A stretch of DNA of 27,670 nucleotides from F1-60-MAGs027 sp044344715 (GTDB taxonomy: Bacteria > Actinomycetota > Acidimicrobiia > Acidimicrobiales > Ilumatobacteraceae), in the NCBI GenBank assembly GCA_044344715.1, contig JBIJCI010000023.1:1-27670 (forward strand), written 5' to 3'. The notes under the pieces were generated by a model. That model saw only the letters and a list, made by a program, of their open reading frames with translations, was not told the origin of the DNA and searched no databases. Below are positions 13,919 through 21,424 of the stretch, in pieces. The translations under genes were made by a program, and so were the position numbers. How positions within the stretch are numbered: position 1 is the first letter of the stretch; every line of letters begins with the position of its first letter.

Positions 13919-14569
13919 ATGACCGCACCGCACCGACACGATCCCGACTCGCACGCCGCGGGAGCCGACGACCGGCATCTCGTCGTGGTGCGCCACGGTG
14001 AGTCGGAGTGGAATGCACTCGGCAAGTGGCAGGGTCGGGCCGACACCCGCCTCACCGATGCAGGGCGCCGCCAGGCCGCGGATGCGGCGCGGCGACTCCT
14101 CGGCACGGATACCGGCGTCGATCGGATCGTTGCGAGTTCGCTGAGCCGGGCGCTCGAGACGGCGACGATCATCGCCCATCACCTCGGTCTCGGAGCACCC
14201 CTCGTCGACGTTCGCCTCGTCGAGACCGACGTCGGACCATGGGAGGGACTGCGCGAACACGAAATCGAGTCGGGTTGGCCGAACTACCTCCGCGACCGCA
14301 AGACGCCGCCCGACTTCGAACCACCGCACCAGGTGTTCGCGCGCGCGGTCGAATCACTGCGCGAACACGCCGCATCCGGGCAGCGCACCCTGGTCGTGAG
14401 CCACAGCGGGCTGATCAGGACGTTGCGACGGATGATGAACGTGCACGACCGCAGACTCCACAACCTCGAGGGGTGTACGTTCCGCCTGGAGTCGAACGGC
14501 GAACTGGTCGCCGGCGACTTCGTCTCTCTGGCGCACGCCACACAACCGACGACCAACGATTCCGTCTAG
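13919..14569 (+). CDS. histidine phosphatase superfamily protein (phosphoglycerate mutase-like)
   Basis: A 216-residue enzyme of the branch-1 histidine phosphatases. The catalytic signature LVVVRHGESEWN puts the phospho-accepting His at residue 26 (Arg25-His26-Gly27). SSLSRALETA supplies the second Arg, and TLVVSHSGLIRTL the second catalytic His. It is cofactor-independent in the sense of having no metal site; the substrate could be a sugar phosphate, a nucleotide or phosphoglycerate. It is shorter than the classical glycolytic mutase, so a generic phosphatase is more likely. Its stop codon TAG forms the first part of the -10 hexamer of the next gene. Confidence 0.9.
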   Translation: MTAPHRHDPDSHAAGADDRHLVVVRHGESEWNALGKWQGRADTRLTDAGRRQAADAARRLLGTDTGVDRIVASSLSRALETATIIAHHLGLGAPLVDVRLVETDVGPWEGLREHEIESGWPNYLRDRKTPPDFEPPHQVFARAVESLREHAASGQRTLVVSHSGLIRTLRRMMNVHDRRLHNLEGCTFRLESNGELVAGDFVSLAHATQPTTNDSV

Positions 14570-14572
14570 CGT
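14567..14572 (+). promoter_or_regulatory. -10 element TAGCGT of the MFS gene, sharing bases with upstream stop codon
   Basis: It ends 8 nt before GTG 14581. The TAG at 14567-14569 is also the stop of the histidine phosphatase. Confidence 0.5.
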
Positions 14573-14580
14573 CGCTCGTC

Positions 14581-15771
14581 GTGCTGGAGCGGTTGCTTGA
14601 CTCCACCTACGACCGTGCAGTCCGCGACAACCTGCTTCCGCTGACGGCCACCCGTCTCGTCGCCAACACCGGCTACCGGTTCGCCCCGCCCTTCATCGCC
14701 ATCATCGCCGGTGCCGAACAGGGCTTCGGGGTTTCGATCGCGCAGGTCGGTCTCATCATCAGCATCTCCGAACTCGCCGGATTCGTGGCACCGCTCCTCG
14801 GCACGTTCGTGGACCGCGTCTCGCGACGGACCGCGATGGCCACGGGCCTCGCCGGGGCGTTCCTTGGCATCATGCTCATGGCGTTGGCTCCGAACCTCGC
14901 CGTGTTGTGCGTGGGTCTCACGCTGCTCAACTTGTTGAAGTCGTGCTTCGACCTGGGGATGGCGGCGTGGATCGCCGACCGCGTTCCCTACGAGCGGCGA
15001 GGTCGCGTGGTCGGGCTCACGGAAACCTCGTGGGCACTGAGCCTCCTCGTCGGTGTGTCGGCGCTCGGACTCGTAACCGCCGTGTCTTCGTGGCGGGTTG
15101 CCTGCGTGATCGGCGGGGTGCTCATCGCATCCTGTGCGGTGTGGCTCGACCGCCGGGTCCGGGCGGCAGGCGGCGCCACGCACTCCGAACGTCACCCGGA
15201 GACGACGCCCGGTCGCATGACCCTACGGGCCTGGCTCGTTCCGCTCTCGATGTTCGGGATGATGGGAGGCGCCCAGTGCCTCTTCGTGACCTTCGGTGCC
15301 TGGCTGGCCGACGACTTCGACGTTGGCGCATCCGGAATCGCCGCAGTCGGGTTCGCCCTCGGTGTCGGTGAACTCGTCTCCTCCACGTCGAGCGCGCGAC
15401 TGACCGACCGGATCGGCAAGGAGCGCAGTGTCGCGCTCGGCGCGGCGCTGATGGTTCCCTCGGCGGCACTCCTGGCCGCATTCGATTCGTCGTTGCTCGT
15501 CGGGCTCGTCGGCCTCGCCGTCTTCATCGTCGGCTTCGAGTACGGCGTCGTGAGCATGCTGCCGTTGGCGACCAACCTCGTCGATTCGTCGCCCGGCAAG
15601 GGTTTCGGTTTGGTGATCGGCGCCGGAACGTTCGGCCGCGGTGTCCTCACGTTCGTGGCGACGTCGCTCTACGAAACGACGGGGATTCCCGGGGCGGCAC
15701 TCGCCGGCATCGCCTGTGCGGTGCTGAGCGCCGCGGCGATCTACGCGTTCAGCCGCGGTAGGAGTTGGTGA
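14581..15771 (+). CDS. major facilitator superfamily transporter
   Basis: A 396-residue protein with about 12 predicted helices in two halves, separated by a hydrophilic loop rich in His, Glu and Thr near residues 195-215. The loop between helices 2 and 3 reads GTFVDRVSRRTAMATGLAGAF, the MFS motif A form (G-x3-D-R-x-S/G-R-R). A related motif, ARLTDRIGKERSVALG, occurs in the second half. Drug, sugar or metabolite export are possible; the substrate is not predictable. The start at GTG 14581 gives MLERLLDSTYDRA. The same frame is open upstream, but that part lies inside the phosphatase gene and should be ignored. The 3' end overlaps the convergent NAD synthetase gene by 23 nt. Confidence 0.88.
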   Translation: MLERLLDSTYDRAVRDNLLPLTATRLVANTGYRFAPPFIAIIAGAEQGFGVSIAQVGLIISISELAGFVAPLLGTFVDRVSRRTAMATGLAGAFLGIMLMALAPNLAVLCVGLTLLNLLKSCFDLGMAAWIADRVPYERRGRVVGLTETSWALSLLVGVSALGLVTAVSSWRVACVIGGVLIASCAVWLDRRVRAAGGATHSERHPETTPGRMTLRAWLVPLSMFGMMGGAQCLFVTFGAWLADDFDVGASGIAAVGFALGVGELVSSTSSARLTDRIGKERSVALGAALMVPSAALLAAFDSSLLVGLVGLAVFIVGFEYGVVSMLPLATNLVDSSPGKGFGLVIGAGTFGRGVLTFVATSLYETTGIPGAALAGIACAVLSAAAIYAFSRGRSW

Positions 15772-17473
15772 TTGGCAGTCGGCGATCCTTGCCGAACGCC
15801 TTGCTCGTCACGCGTACACCGGGCGGCAACTGTCGGCGCTTGTACTCGTTGTTGTCCACGAGCCGCACGATGCGTCGCACCAGCTCCTCATCGTGGCCGA
15901 GTGCGATGATCTCCGCGGCCGTGCGGTCCTGTTCCACGTACAACGCGAGCACCGCGTCGAGCACGTCGTAGGGCGGCAGGCTCTGGTCGTCCCGCTGGTC
16001 GGGGCGCAATTCCGCCGACGGCGGTTTGTCGAGGGTCGATGCAGGGATGATCTCGCGTCCCGACCGTTCGTTGACCCGTCGGCTCAACGCGTACACGTCG
16101 GTCTTGAAGATGTCCTTGATCACCGCGAATCCACCGACGGAATCGCCGTACAACGTGAAGTAGCCGACGGCCAACTCGCTCTTGTTGCCGGTCGTGAGCA
16201 CCATCCAACCGAACTTGTTGGAGAGCGCCATCAACGTCGTTCCGCGCACGCGACTCTGCAGGTTCTCCTCGGTGAGGTCCGCATCCCGACCGACGAATGC
16301 ATCCTTCGTCATGGCGAGGTAGGCGGCGAACGCCGGCTCGATCGGAATGGAGAGCAGGTCGATGCCCAGGTTCCGTGCAAGGACCTCGGCGTCGCGCCGC
16401 GAGCCCTCGCTCGAGTAACGCGACGGCATCGACACACCGTGCACGTGTCCGGGGCCGAGTGCCTCGGCGGCGACCGCGGCGACGAGTGCCGAGTCGATGC
16501 CACCGGAGAGCCCGATGACGACGTCGGTGAAGCCGTTCTTGCGCACGTAATCGCGGGTGCCGAGCGCGAGGGCGGCGAGCACCTCGTCGGGTTCGCTCGG
16601 TTCGGCGGCGAGTCCGGCACGAACCGGACTGCGGGGCGCGACGGGTGCCGTCACCGCAACCGGACGTGCGGCGGATCCGCGTCCCGCGACGGGTACGTCG
16701 ACGACGAGCAACTCCTCCTCGAAGCGTGCGGCGCGCGCGATCACCGAACCCCGTGCGTCGACGACGAGCGAGCCTCCGTCGAACACCAGCTCGTCCTGGC
16801 CGCACACCTGGTTGACGTAGACGATCGGAATCCCCGCCTCGACCGCACGGCTCACCACGGTGCGTTCACGCTCCCCACCCTTCGAGCGGTCGAACGGAGA
16901 CCCGTTGATGTTGATGCAGAGTTGTGATCCCGCCGCCCGCTGCCGCGCAACCGGACCGTCGGGCACCCATACGTCCTCGCAGATGCTGAGCGAAACCGCC
17001 GTGCCGGCCACGTCATAGAGGGTGCGGTCGTCGTGGCCGGGCGCGAAGTAGCGCGCCTCGTCGAACACGGCGTAGTTCGGCAACAGCTGCTTGCGGTACA
17101 CGCCGGCGATCGAGCCGTTGGCACACAGCGCCGCCGCATTGAAGAGTCGGGGTGGTCGTGCGCTGGGGCGCCCGACGGAATCCTGGTGGGCGACGTCGAC
17201 GAACCCCACCACGACCGCACAGCGCCCGCTTCGCGCGGCCAGCTTCTCCAATGCCGCACGGTTGTCGGCGACGAACCCCGCCTTCAAGACGAGGTCCTCT
17301 GGTGGGTAGCCCGACAGCGTCAGTTCGGGGAAAGCGACGAGGTCGCAGCCGAGCGCCTCCGCCCGCGACAAGTACTCCTCGACCCGGGCCAGATTGTGCT
17401 CGAGATCACCGACCCTCGGGTTGACTTGGGCGAGTCCGACCCGCAGGACGTTCGGCGCTGCCGTGTCGGGCAC
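15749..17473 (-). CDS. nadE: glutamine-dependent NAD+ synthetase
   Basis: A 574-residue two-domain enzyme. The N-terminal nitrilase-type glutaminase domain has the catalytic triad Glu50 (FPELTLSGYPPEDL), Lys128 (YRKQLLPNY) and Cys165 (SICEDVW). The C-terminal ATP-pyrophosphatase domain carries the P-loop GLSGGIDSALVAA and the motifs TTGNKSELAVGYFTLYGD and IPASTLDKPPSAELRPDQ. It amidates deamido-NAD+ using ammonia channelled from glutamine, linking NAD synthesis to the nitrogen genes next door. TAGCCT (17485-17480) ends 6 nt before GTG 17473. It diverges from the glutamine synthetase gene and overlaps the MFS gene at its 3' end by 23 nt. Confidence 0.95.
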   Translation of the reverse strand: MPDTAAPNVLRVGLAQVNPRVGDLEHNLARVEEYLSRAEALGCDLVAFPELTLSGYPPEDLVLKAGFVADNRAALEKLAARSGRCAVVVGFVDVAHQDSVGRPSARPPRLFNAAALCANGSIAGVYRKQLLPNYAVFDEARYFAPGHDDRTLYDVAGTAVSLSICEDVWVPDGPVARQRAAGSQLCININGSPFDRSKGGERERTVVSRAVEAGIPIVYVNQVCGQDELVFDGGSLVVDARGSVIARAARFEEELLVVDVPVAGRGSAARPVAVTAPVAPRSPVRAGLAAEPSEPDEVLAALALGTRDYVRKNGFTDVVIGLSGGIDSALVAAVAAEALGPGHVHGVSMPSRYSSEGSRRDAEVLARNLGIDLLSIPIEPAFAAYLAMTKDAFVGRDADLTEENLQSRVRGTTLMALSNKFGWMVLTTGNKSELAVGYFTLYGDSVGGFAVIKDIFKTDVYALSRRVNERSGREIIPASTLDKPPSAELRPDQRDDQSLPPYDVLDAVLALYVEQDRTAAEIIALGHDEELVRRIVRLVDNNEYKRRQLPPGVRVTSKAFGKDRRLPITNSYRG

Positions 17474-17479
17474 GACGTC

Positions 17480-17485
17480 AGGCTA
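17480..17485 (-). promoter_or_regulatory. -10 element TAGCCT of nadE, leaderless
   Basis: It ends 6 nt before GTG 17473. It lies about 33 bp from the candidate GlnR operator, so GlnR could also affect nadE. Confidence 0.5.
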
Positions 17486-17518
17486 CCGAGCGGCGGATTC
17501 GTGCTTCCCGGGAACCTT

Positions 17519-17556
17519 TTTACACGCCGTTAACAATCGGATGACGCCGCTGACAC
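17519..17556 (+). promoter_or_regulatory. candidate GlnR operator upstream of type II glutamine synthetase
   Basis: Four half-sites occur at an exact 11-nt period: TTTAC (17519-17523), TTAAC (17530-17534), ATGAC (17541-17545) and GACAC (17552-17556), each separated by 6 nt. This is the a1-b1-a2-b2 layout of actinobacterial GlnR boxes (gTnAC-n6-GaAAc, twice). The a-sites keep T at position 2 and AC at the end; the b-sites keep the AC and part of the GA. It lies 45 nt before the glnII start, and a GlnR gene is found at 20109. Confidence 0.55.
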
Positions 17557-17601
17557 GAAGATGAAGGAGACTTGACCGTCCCGCCGACGAAAGGAAACGA
17601 C

Positions 17602-18678
17602 ATGCCGTACCAGGCCGAATACATCTGGATCGATGGTGTGAAACCGACACCACTGCTCCGATCGAAGACGAAGATCCTCGACAATTCGGTGAAGACACCG
17701 CCCATCTGGGGTTTCGACGGTTCGTCGACCGAGCAGGCGACGGGCGAGTCGTCGGACTGCATGCTGAAGCCGGTCTTCTGGTGCAAGGACCCGCTGCGTG
17801 GCGGCCGCAACATCCTCGTGATGTGCGAGGTGTACCTCGCCAGTACTGGACAGCCGCACCCGACCAACACGCGCGCAGCGTGCGCCGAGGCCGCCGCCAA
17901 GTTCTCGGCCAACGGCATGATCTACGGCATCGAACAGGAGTACACGTTCATGCGACTGAACGGGCGTCCGTACGGGTTCCCCGAGGTTGCCGGCGAGCCG
18001 GGACCACAGGGGCCGTACTACTGCGGCGTCGGCGCCGGACGCGTGATGGGTCGCGACGTGGTCGAGATCCACACGCAGGCCTGCCTCGATGCAGGTCTCG
18101 AGATCTCCGGCACCAATGCCGAGGTGATGCCCGGTCAGTGGGAGTTCCAGGTCGGACCGCTCGACGCACTCGCAGTGAGCGACCAGCTCTACGTGGCCCG
18201 TTGGCTCCTCCACCGGGTCGCCGAGGACTTCGACATCGTGGTGTCGTTCGACGCCAAGCCGCAGAAGGGCGACTGGAACGGTGCCGGTGCGCACACGAAC
18301 TTCTCCACCAAGGCGATGCGCGCCTCCTACGACGCCATCGAGGCGGCGTGCAAGGCGATCGGCGGTCGGGTGATGGAGCACGTGAAGCACTACGGTCACG
18401 ACATCGAGAGCCGACTCACCGGCAAGCACGAGACGGCACCGTGGAACCAGTTCAGCTACGGGGTCTCCAATCGCGGCGCATCGATCCGCATCCCGTGGCA
18501 GGTCGCCCGCGACAAGAAGGGCTACGCCGAGGACCGTCGTCCGAACGCGAACATGGACCCCTACGTCGTCACGCGCCTGCTGCTCGAGACCGTCTGCTCA
18601 CAGGAGAAGGTGCCGACGTCGAGCGCCAAGAAGAGCGCCAAGAAGAGCGCCAAGAAGAAGCCGAAGGCTCGCAAATAA
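17602..18678 (+). CDS. glnII: type II glutamine synthetase
   Basis: A 358-residue eukaryote-type glutamine synthetase, which makes glutamine from glutamate, ammonia and ATP. Signatures: WGFDGSSTEQATGESSDCML, the ATP/glutamate site MIYGIEQEYTFM, GPYYCGVGA and GQWEFQVGP. Later come KGDWNGAGAHTNFSTKAMR, GVSNRGASIRIPW and RRPNANMDPY. The start is ATG 17602, with AAAGGA ideally spaced upstream; this is one of the few leadered genes here. After the enzyme core, the last 24 residues form a Lys-rich tail built from a repeated SAKK unit, encoded by three perfect 12-bp repeats. Such a tail is not part of the family fold. Regulation by GlnR is suggested by the upstream box. Confidence 0.95.
   Translation: MPYQAEYIWIDGVKPTPLLRSKTKILDNSVKTPPIWGFDGSSTEQATGESSDCMLKPVFWCKDPLRGGRNILVMCEVYLASTGQPHPTNTRAACAEAAAKFSANGMIYGIEQEYTFMRLNGRPYGFPEVAGEPGPQGPYYCGVGAGRVMGRDVVEIHTQACLDAGLEISGTNAEVMPGQWEFQVGPLDALAVSDQLYVARWLLHRVAEDFDIVVSFDAKPQKGDWNGAGAHTNFSTKAMRASYDAIEAACKAIGGRVMEHVKHYGHDIESRLTGKHETAPWNQFSYGVSNRGASIRIPWQVARDKKGYAEDRRPNANMDPYVVTRLLLETVCSQEKVPTSSAKKSAKKSAKKKPKARK
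18622..18657 (+). repeat. three perfect 12-bp tandem repeats encoding the Lys-rich tail of glnII
   Basis: The unit AGCGCCAAGAAG (Ser-Ala-Lys-Lys) occurs at 18622-18633, 18634-18645 and 18646-18657. Identity at DNA level suggests recent slippage, so copy number may vary between strains. Confidence 0.9.
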
Positions 18679-18684
18679 CCCCGC

Positions 18685-18720
18685 GGGGCGCGTGTCGACC
18701 GATGCGTCGGTACGCGCCCC
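18685..18720 (+). terminator. strong hairpin after glnII, probable terminator without U tract
   Basis: GGGGCGCGT (18685-18693) pairs perfectly with ACGCGCCCC (18712-18720). Inside, ACCGA and TCGGT pair around a TGCG loop. No T run follows, as is common in high-GC actinobacteria. It begins 6 nt after the glnII stop and separates it from the type I synthetase gene. Confidence 0.65.
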
Positions 18721-18777
18721 GGTGGCTTCGGCCGTGGCGGCGGGTTCCGTCGACGGTTGACTGAAGGGATGCCGGGA

Positions 18778-20112
18778 ATGCTGGACGCCCAACGCGACTA
18801 CGTCCTTCGTACCGTCGAGGAGCGCGGCATCCGATTGGTGCGTCTGTGGTTCACCGACGTGCTCGGCAACCTGAAGAGTTTCGCGATCAGCCCCGCCGAG
18901 CTGGAGAACGCGCTCAACGACGGCATGAGCTTCGACGGCTCGTCGATCGACGGCTACGGCCGTGTCCAGGAAGCCGACGTGCTGGCGATCCCCGACCCCA
19001 ACACGTTCGAGGTACTCCCGTGGGTCGACCCGCGGGCGGCCGAGGCACGCGTCTTCTGCGACATCGCGCAGCTCGACGGCACCCCCTTCGAGGGTGACCC
19101 GCGACAGGTGCTGCGCCGCAACCTGGAGGCGGCCCGCAAGCTCGGCTTCGTGTTCTACGTCGCGCCCGACATCGAGTACTTCTACTTCGCGCCACCCACC
19201 GGCGGACGACCGACCCCGCTCGACGAGGGAGGATTCTTCGATCTCACCACCACCGACATCGCCAGTTCGCTGCGCAAGGAGACCATCCGCACGCTCGAGA
19301 CGATGAGCATCCCCGTCGAGTACAGCTTCCACGAGGACTCACCGAGCCAGCACGAGATCGACCTCCGCCACACCGACGCCCTCGCGATGGCCGACAGCGT
19401 CATGACGTTCCGGTTCGTGGTGAAGGAGATCGCGGCGATGCGCAACGTGCACGCCACCTTCATGCCCAAGCCGTTGGAGGGCGTGCAGGGTTCCGGCATG
19501 CACCTGCACCTCTCGCTCTTCAAGGCCGATGCGAACGCGTTCTACGACGACTCCGACCCCTACAACCTGAGTGCCGTCGCCAAGTCCTTCATGGCCGGAC
19601 TGCTGCGTCACGCCGGCGAGATCACCGCGATCACGAACCAGACGGTGAACAGCTTCAAGCGGCTGGTGCCGGGCTTCGAGGCTCCCGTGCACGTGTCCTG
19701 GGCACGCAACAACCGCAGCGGACTCATCCGTGTTCCCGTTCCCAAGCGCGGGAACGACCTCGCGACCCGGATCGAGCTGCGTTCCCCCGACCCGGCCTGC
19801 AACCCCTACCTCGCGTTCTCGGTGATCCTTGCCGCGGGACTGCGCGGTGTCGAGGAGGGTTACGAGCTCCCCGCCGAAGCCGACGCCAACCTCTTCGAGA
19901 TGGGAGACACGGCGCTCGCCAAGCTCGGGATCGAACAGCTGCCGCAGTCGCTGAACGATGCCCTGCGAACGATGGAATCCTCGCAACTCGTGGCCGAGTC
20001 ACTCGGTGACCACATCTTCGAGTGGTTCCTGCGGAACAAGCGCGCCGAGTGGCGGAAGTACAAGACCCACGTATCCCAGTTCGAGATCGACACCTACCTG
20101 CGGTCACTATGA
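18778..20112 (+). CDS. glnA: type I glutamine synthetase, GlnA2-like, lacking the adenylylation Tyr
   Basis: A 444-residue enzyme. The N-terminus (DAQRDYVLRTVEERGIRLVRLWFTDVLG) closely resembles mycobacterial GlnA2. The catalytic motifs are SFDGSSIDGYG, DIEYFYF, AMRNVHATFMPKP, GSGMHLHLSLF and the glutamate flap region NSFKRLVPGFEAPVHVSW. Where adenylylated enzymes have the NLYDLPPEE site, this one reads NLFEMGDTA, with Phe for Tyr. Control by GlnE-type adenylylation is therefore not expected. I chose ATG 18778 because AAGGG lies 9 nt upstream. ATG 18769 is possible, but AAGGG directly abuts it. The stop overlaps the GlnR start as ATGA. Confidence 0.95.
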   Translation: MLDAQRDYVLRTVEERGIRLVRLWFTDVLGNLKSFAISPAELENALNDGMSFDGSSIDGYGRVQEADVLAIPDPNTFEVLPWVDPRAAEARVFCDIAQLDGTPFEGDPRQVLRRNLEAARKLGFVFYVAPDIEYFYFAPPTGGRPTPLDEGGFFDLTTTDIASSLRKETIRTLETMSIPVEYSFHEDSPSQHEIDLRHTDALAMADSVMTFRFVVKEIAAMRNVHATFMPKPLEGVQGSGMHLHLSLFKADANAFYDDSDPYNLSAVAKSFMAGLLRHAGEITAITNQTVNSFKRLVPGFEAPVHVSWARNNRSGLIRVPVPKRGNDLATRIELRSPDPACNPYLAFSVILAAGLRGVEEGYELPAEADANLFEMGDTALAKLGIEQLPQSLNDALRTMESSQLVAESLGDHIFEWFLRNKRAEWRKYKTHVSQFEIDTYLRSL

Positions 20113-20810
20113 CGACGTACGGTGCCGCCGTCGGCATGCTCGCCGTCTTCCCCGAGTCGCCGTCGATCGAGCTGGCGCGCACGCTCGACCTCTCGGGGTA
20201 CTCGTGGAAGGGTGTCGCCAGTACCGAGGCACTCTCGCGCCTGCAGCCCGTCGATGGTTGGGCCGGAGCCGTCGTTTCCTGCGACGACGATCCCGAGGGC
20301 GGCTGGGCAGCCTGTCGCGCGCTGCGACGGTTGGATCGACCGGTCCGTCGAATCCTCGTCCTGATCTCCGGCGCCCAGATCGCCGACCTCGAACAACGCG
20401 ACAACTTGTTCGACGACTTCCAGCTGTCGCCCTTCCACCCGCGCGAGCTGGAGGCCCGTCTGCGGCACATCTTCTACAACGAACTCACCGCCCCCTCGTC
20501 GACCGTGGTCGAACACGGCGGACTGCGGCTCAACCTCGAGACGTACCAGGCCACCTTCGGCGGGCGTCCGCTCGATCTCACGTTCATGGAGTACGAGCTG
20601 CTCAAGTTCTTCGTGCAGAACCCGGGGCGCGTCTACTCGCGCGAGGTGATCCTCTCCGAGGTGTGGGGGTACGAGTACTTCGGCGGCGCGCGGACCGTCG
20701 ACGTCCACGTGCGCCGACTACGGGCGAAACTCGGCGAGGAACACGCACACCTGATCGAAACCGTGCGCAGCGTCGGTTACCGGTTCGGTGCGTCGAAGTG
20801 GTCGGGCTGA
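20109..20810 (+). CDS. glnR: GlnR-type OmpR-family regulator
   Basis: A 233-residue orphan response regulator. Residues 1-120 form a degenerate receiver-like domain without a standard phosphorylation pocket; the usual region reads VVSCDDDPEGG. Residues 130-230 are a winged helix: LTFMEYELLKFFVQNPGRVYSREVI, TVDVHVRRLRAKL and IETVRSVGYRF. GlnR proteins of Streptomyces, Amycolatopsis and mycobacteria have this architecture and control glutamine synthetase, ammonium uptake and nitrite reductase genes. The gene overlaps the type I synthetase stop by ATGA, so regulator and target enzyme are translated together, and a candidate GlnR box lies upstream of glnII. No sensor kinase is adjacent. Confidence 0.88.
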   Translation: MTTYGAAVGMLAVFPESPSIELARTLDLSGYSWKGVASTEALSRLQPVDGWAGAVVSCDDDPEGGWAACRALRRLDRPVRRILVLISGAQIADLEQRDNLFDDFQLSPFHPRELEARLRHIFYNELTAPSSTVVEHGGLRLNLETYQATFGGRPLDLTFMEYELLKFFVQNPGRVYSREVILSEVWGYEYFGGARTVDVHVRRLRAKLGEEHAHLIETVRSVGYRFGASKWSG

Positions 20811-20830
20811 CGGCCGGTCGCCCGCACCGC

Positions 20831-21406
20831 TCAGACGAACGTCAGCGCACCAATCACCACGAACAACACGCCCGCCCCGCGTTGAATGAGGTGGAGCTTC
20901 ACCCGCCGCACGAGCGTGCGACCCGCCAGCACCGCCAATCCGGAGACCGAGGCGAGGGCGCACGCGGCACCGACACCGACCGCGACGGGTGAACCCCGCG
21001 TTGCGGCGAGGCTCGCCGTCGTCAACTGTGTGAGGTCGGCGAACTCTGCGACTCCGACGGTGGCGACCGATACCGCGAAGACCGACCTCCACGTCCCCGC
21101 TCCCCCGGCATCGTGGTCCGACGTGCGTTCGTCCCGCGCACGCCGGGAGTTGACGAAGAGCAGGACCCCCGCAACCACGAAGAGCGCGGACACTGCATAA
21201 CGGACGGGGTCGGCAGGCAATCTGGAGAGCAGCCCGCCGAGCAGGACCGCCACGACGACGTGCAACGAGTAGGCCGTGCTGACTCCGCACCACACTGCGA
21301 TGCGACGCGAGTACTTGGTCGCCAACAACAGGGTGGCGAACATCGTCTTGTCCGGCAGCTCGGCGAGGAAGACGAGTCCGAAGGCGGTGAGGAGGTCGCC
21401 GATCAT
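20831..21406 (-). CDS. TMEM165/GDT1 family cation transporter (UPF0016)
   Basis: A 191-residue protein with six predicted helices in two inverted halves. Each half carries the acidic signature: AELPDKTMFAT (Glu16, Asp19, Lys20, Thr21) and AEFADLTQLTT. The usual form is E-x-G-D-K/R-S/T; Pro and Ala replace the Gly here. Family members exchange Mn2+ or Ca2+ for protons (MneA, Mnx, human TMEM165). A cytoplasmic charged loop (NSRRARDERTSDHDAGG) separates the halves. It is 18 nt downstream of the deaminase gene, so it is probably the last gene of that operon, with GGGA about 10 nt before the ATG. It converges with glnR. Confidence 0.87.
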   Translation of the reverse strand: MIGDLLTAFGLVFLAELPDKTMFATLLLATKYSRRIAVWCGVSTAYSLHVVVAVLLGGLLSRLPADPVRYAVSALFVVAGVLLFVNSRRARDERTSDHDAGGAGTWRSVFAVSVATVGVAEFADLTQLTTASLAATRGSPVAVGVGAACALASVSGLAVLAGRTLVRRVKLHLIQRGAGVLFVVIGALTFV

Positions 21407-21424
21407 CGCACCGCTATCCCCGGA

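Noticed and set aside
14008..14580. N-terminal extension of the MFS protein
   Set aside because: The frame is open, but it is the shadow of the histidine phosphatase gene and is Arg-rich without membrane segments. GTG 14581 has a promoter signal and starts the conserved part.
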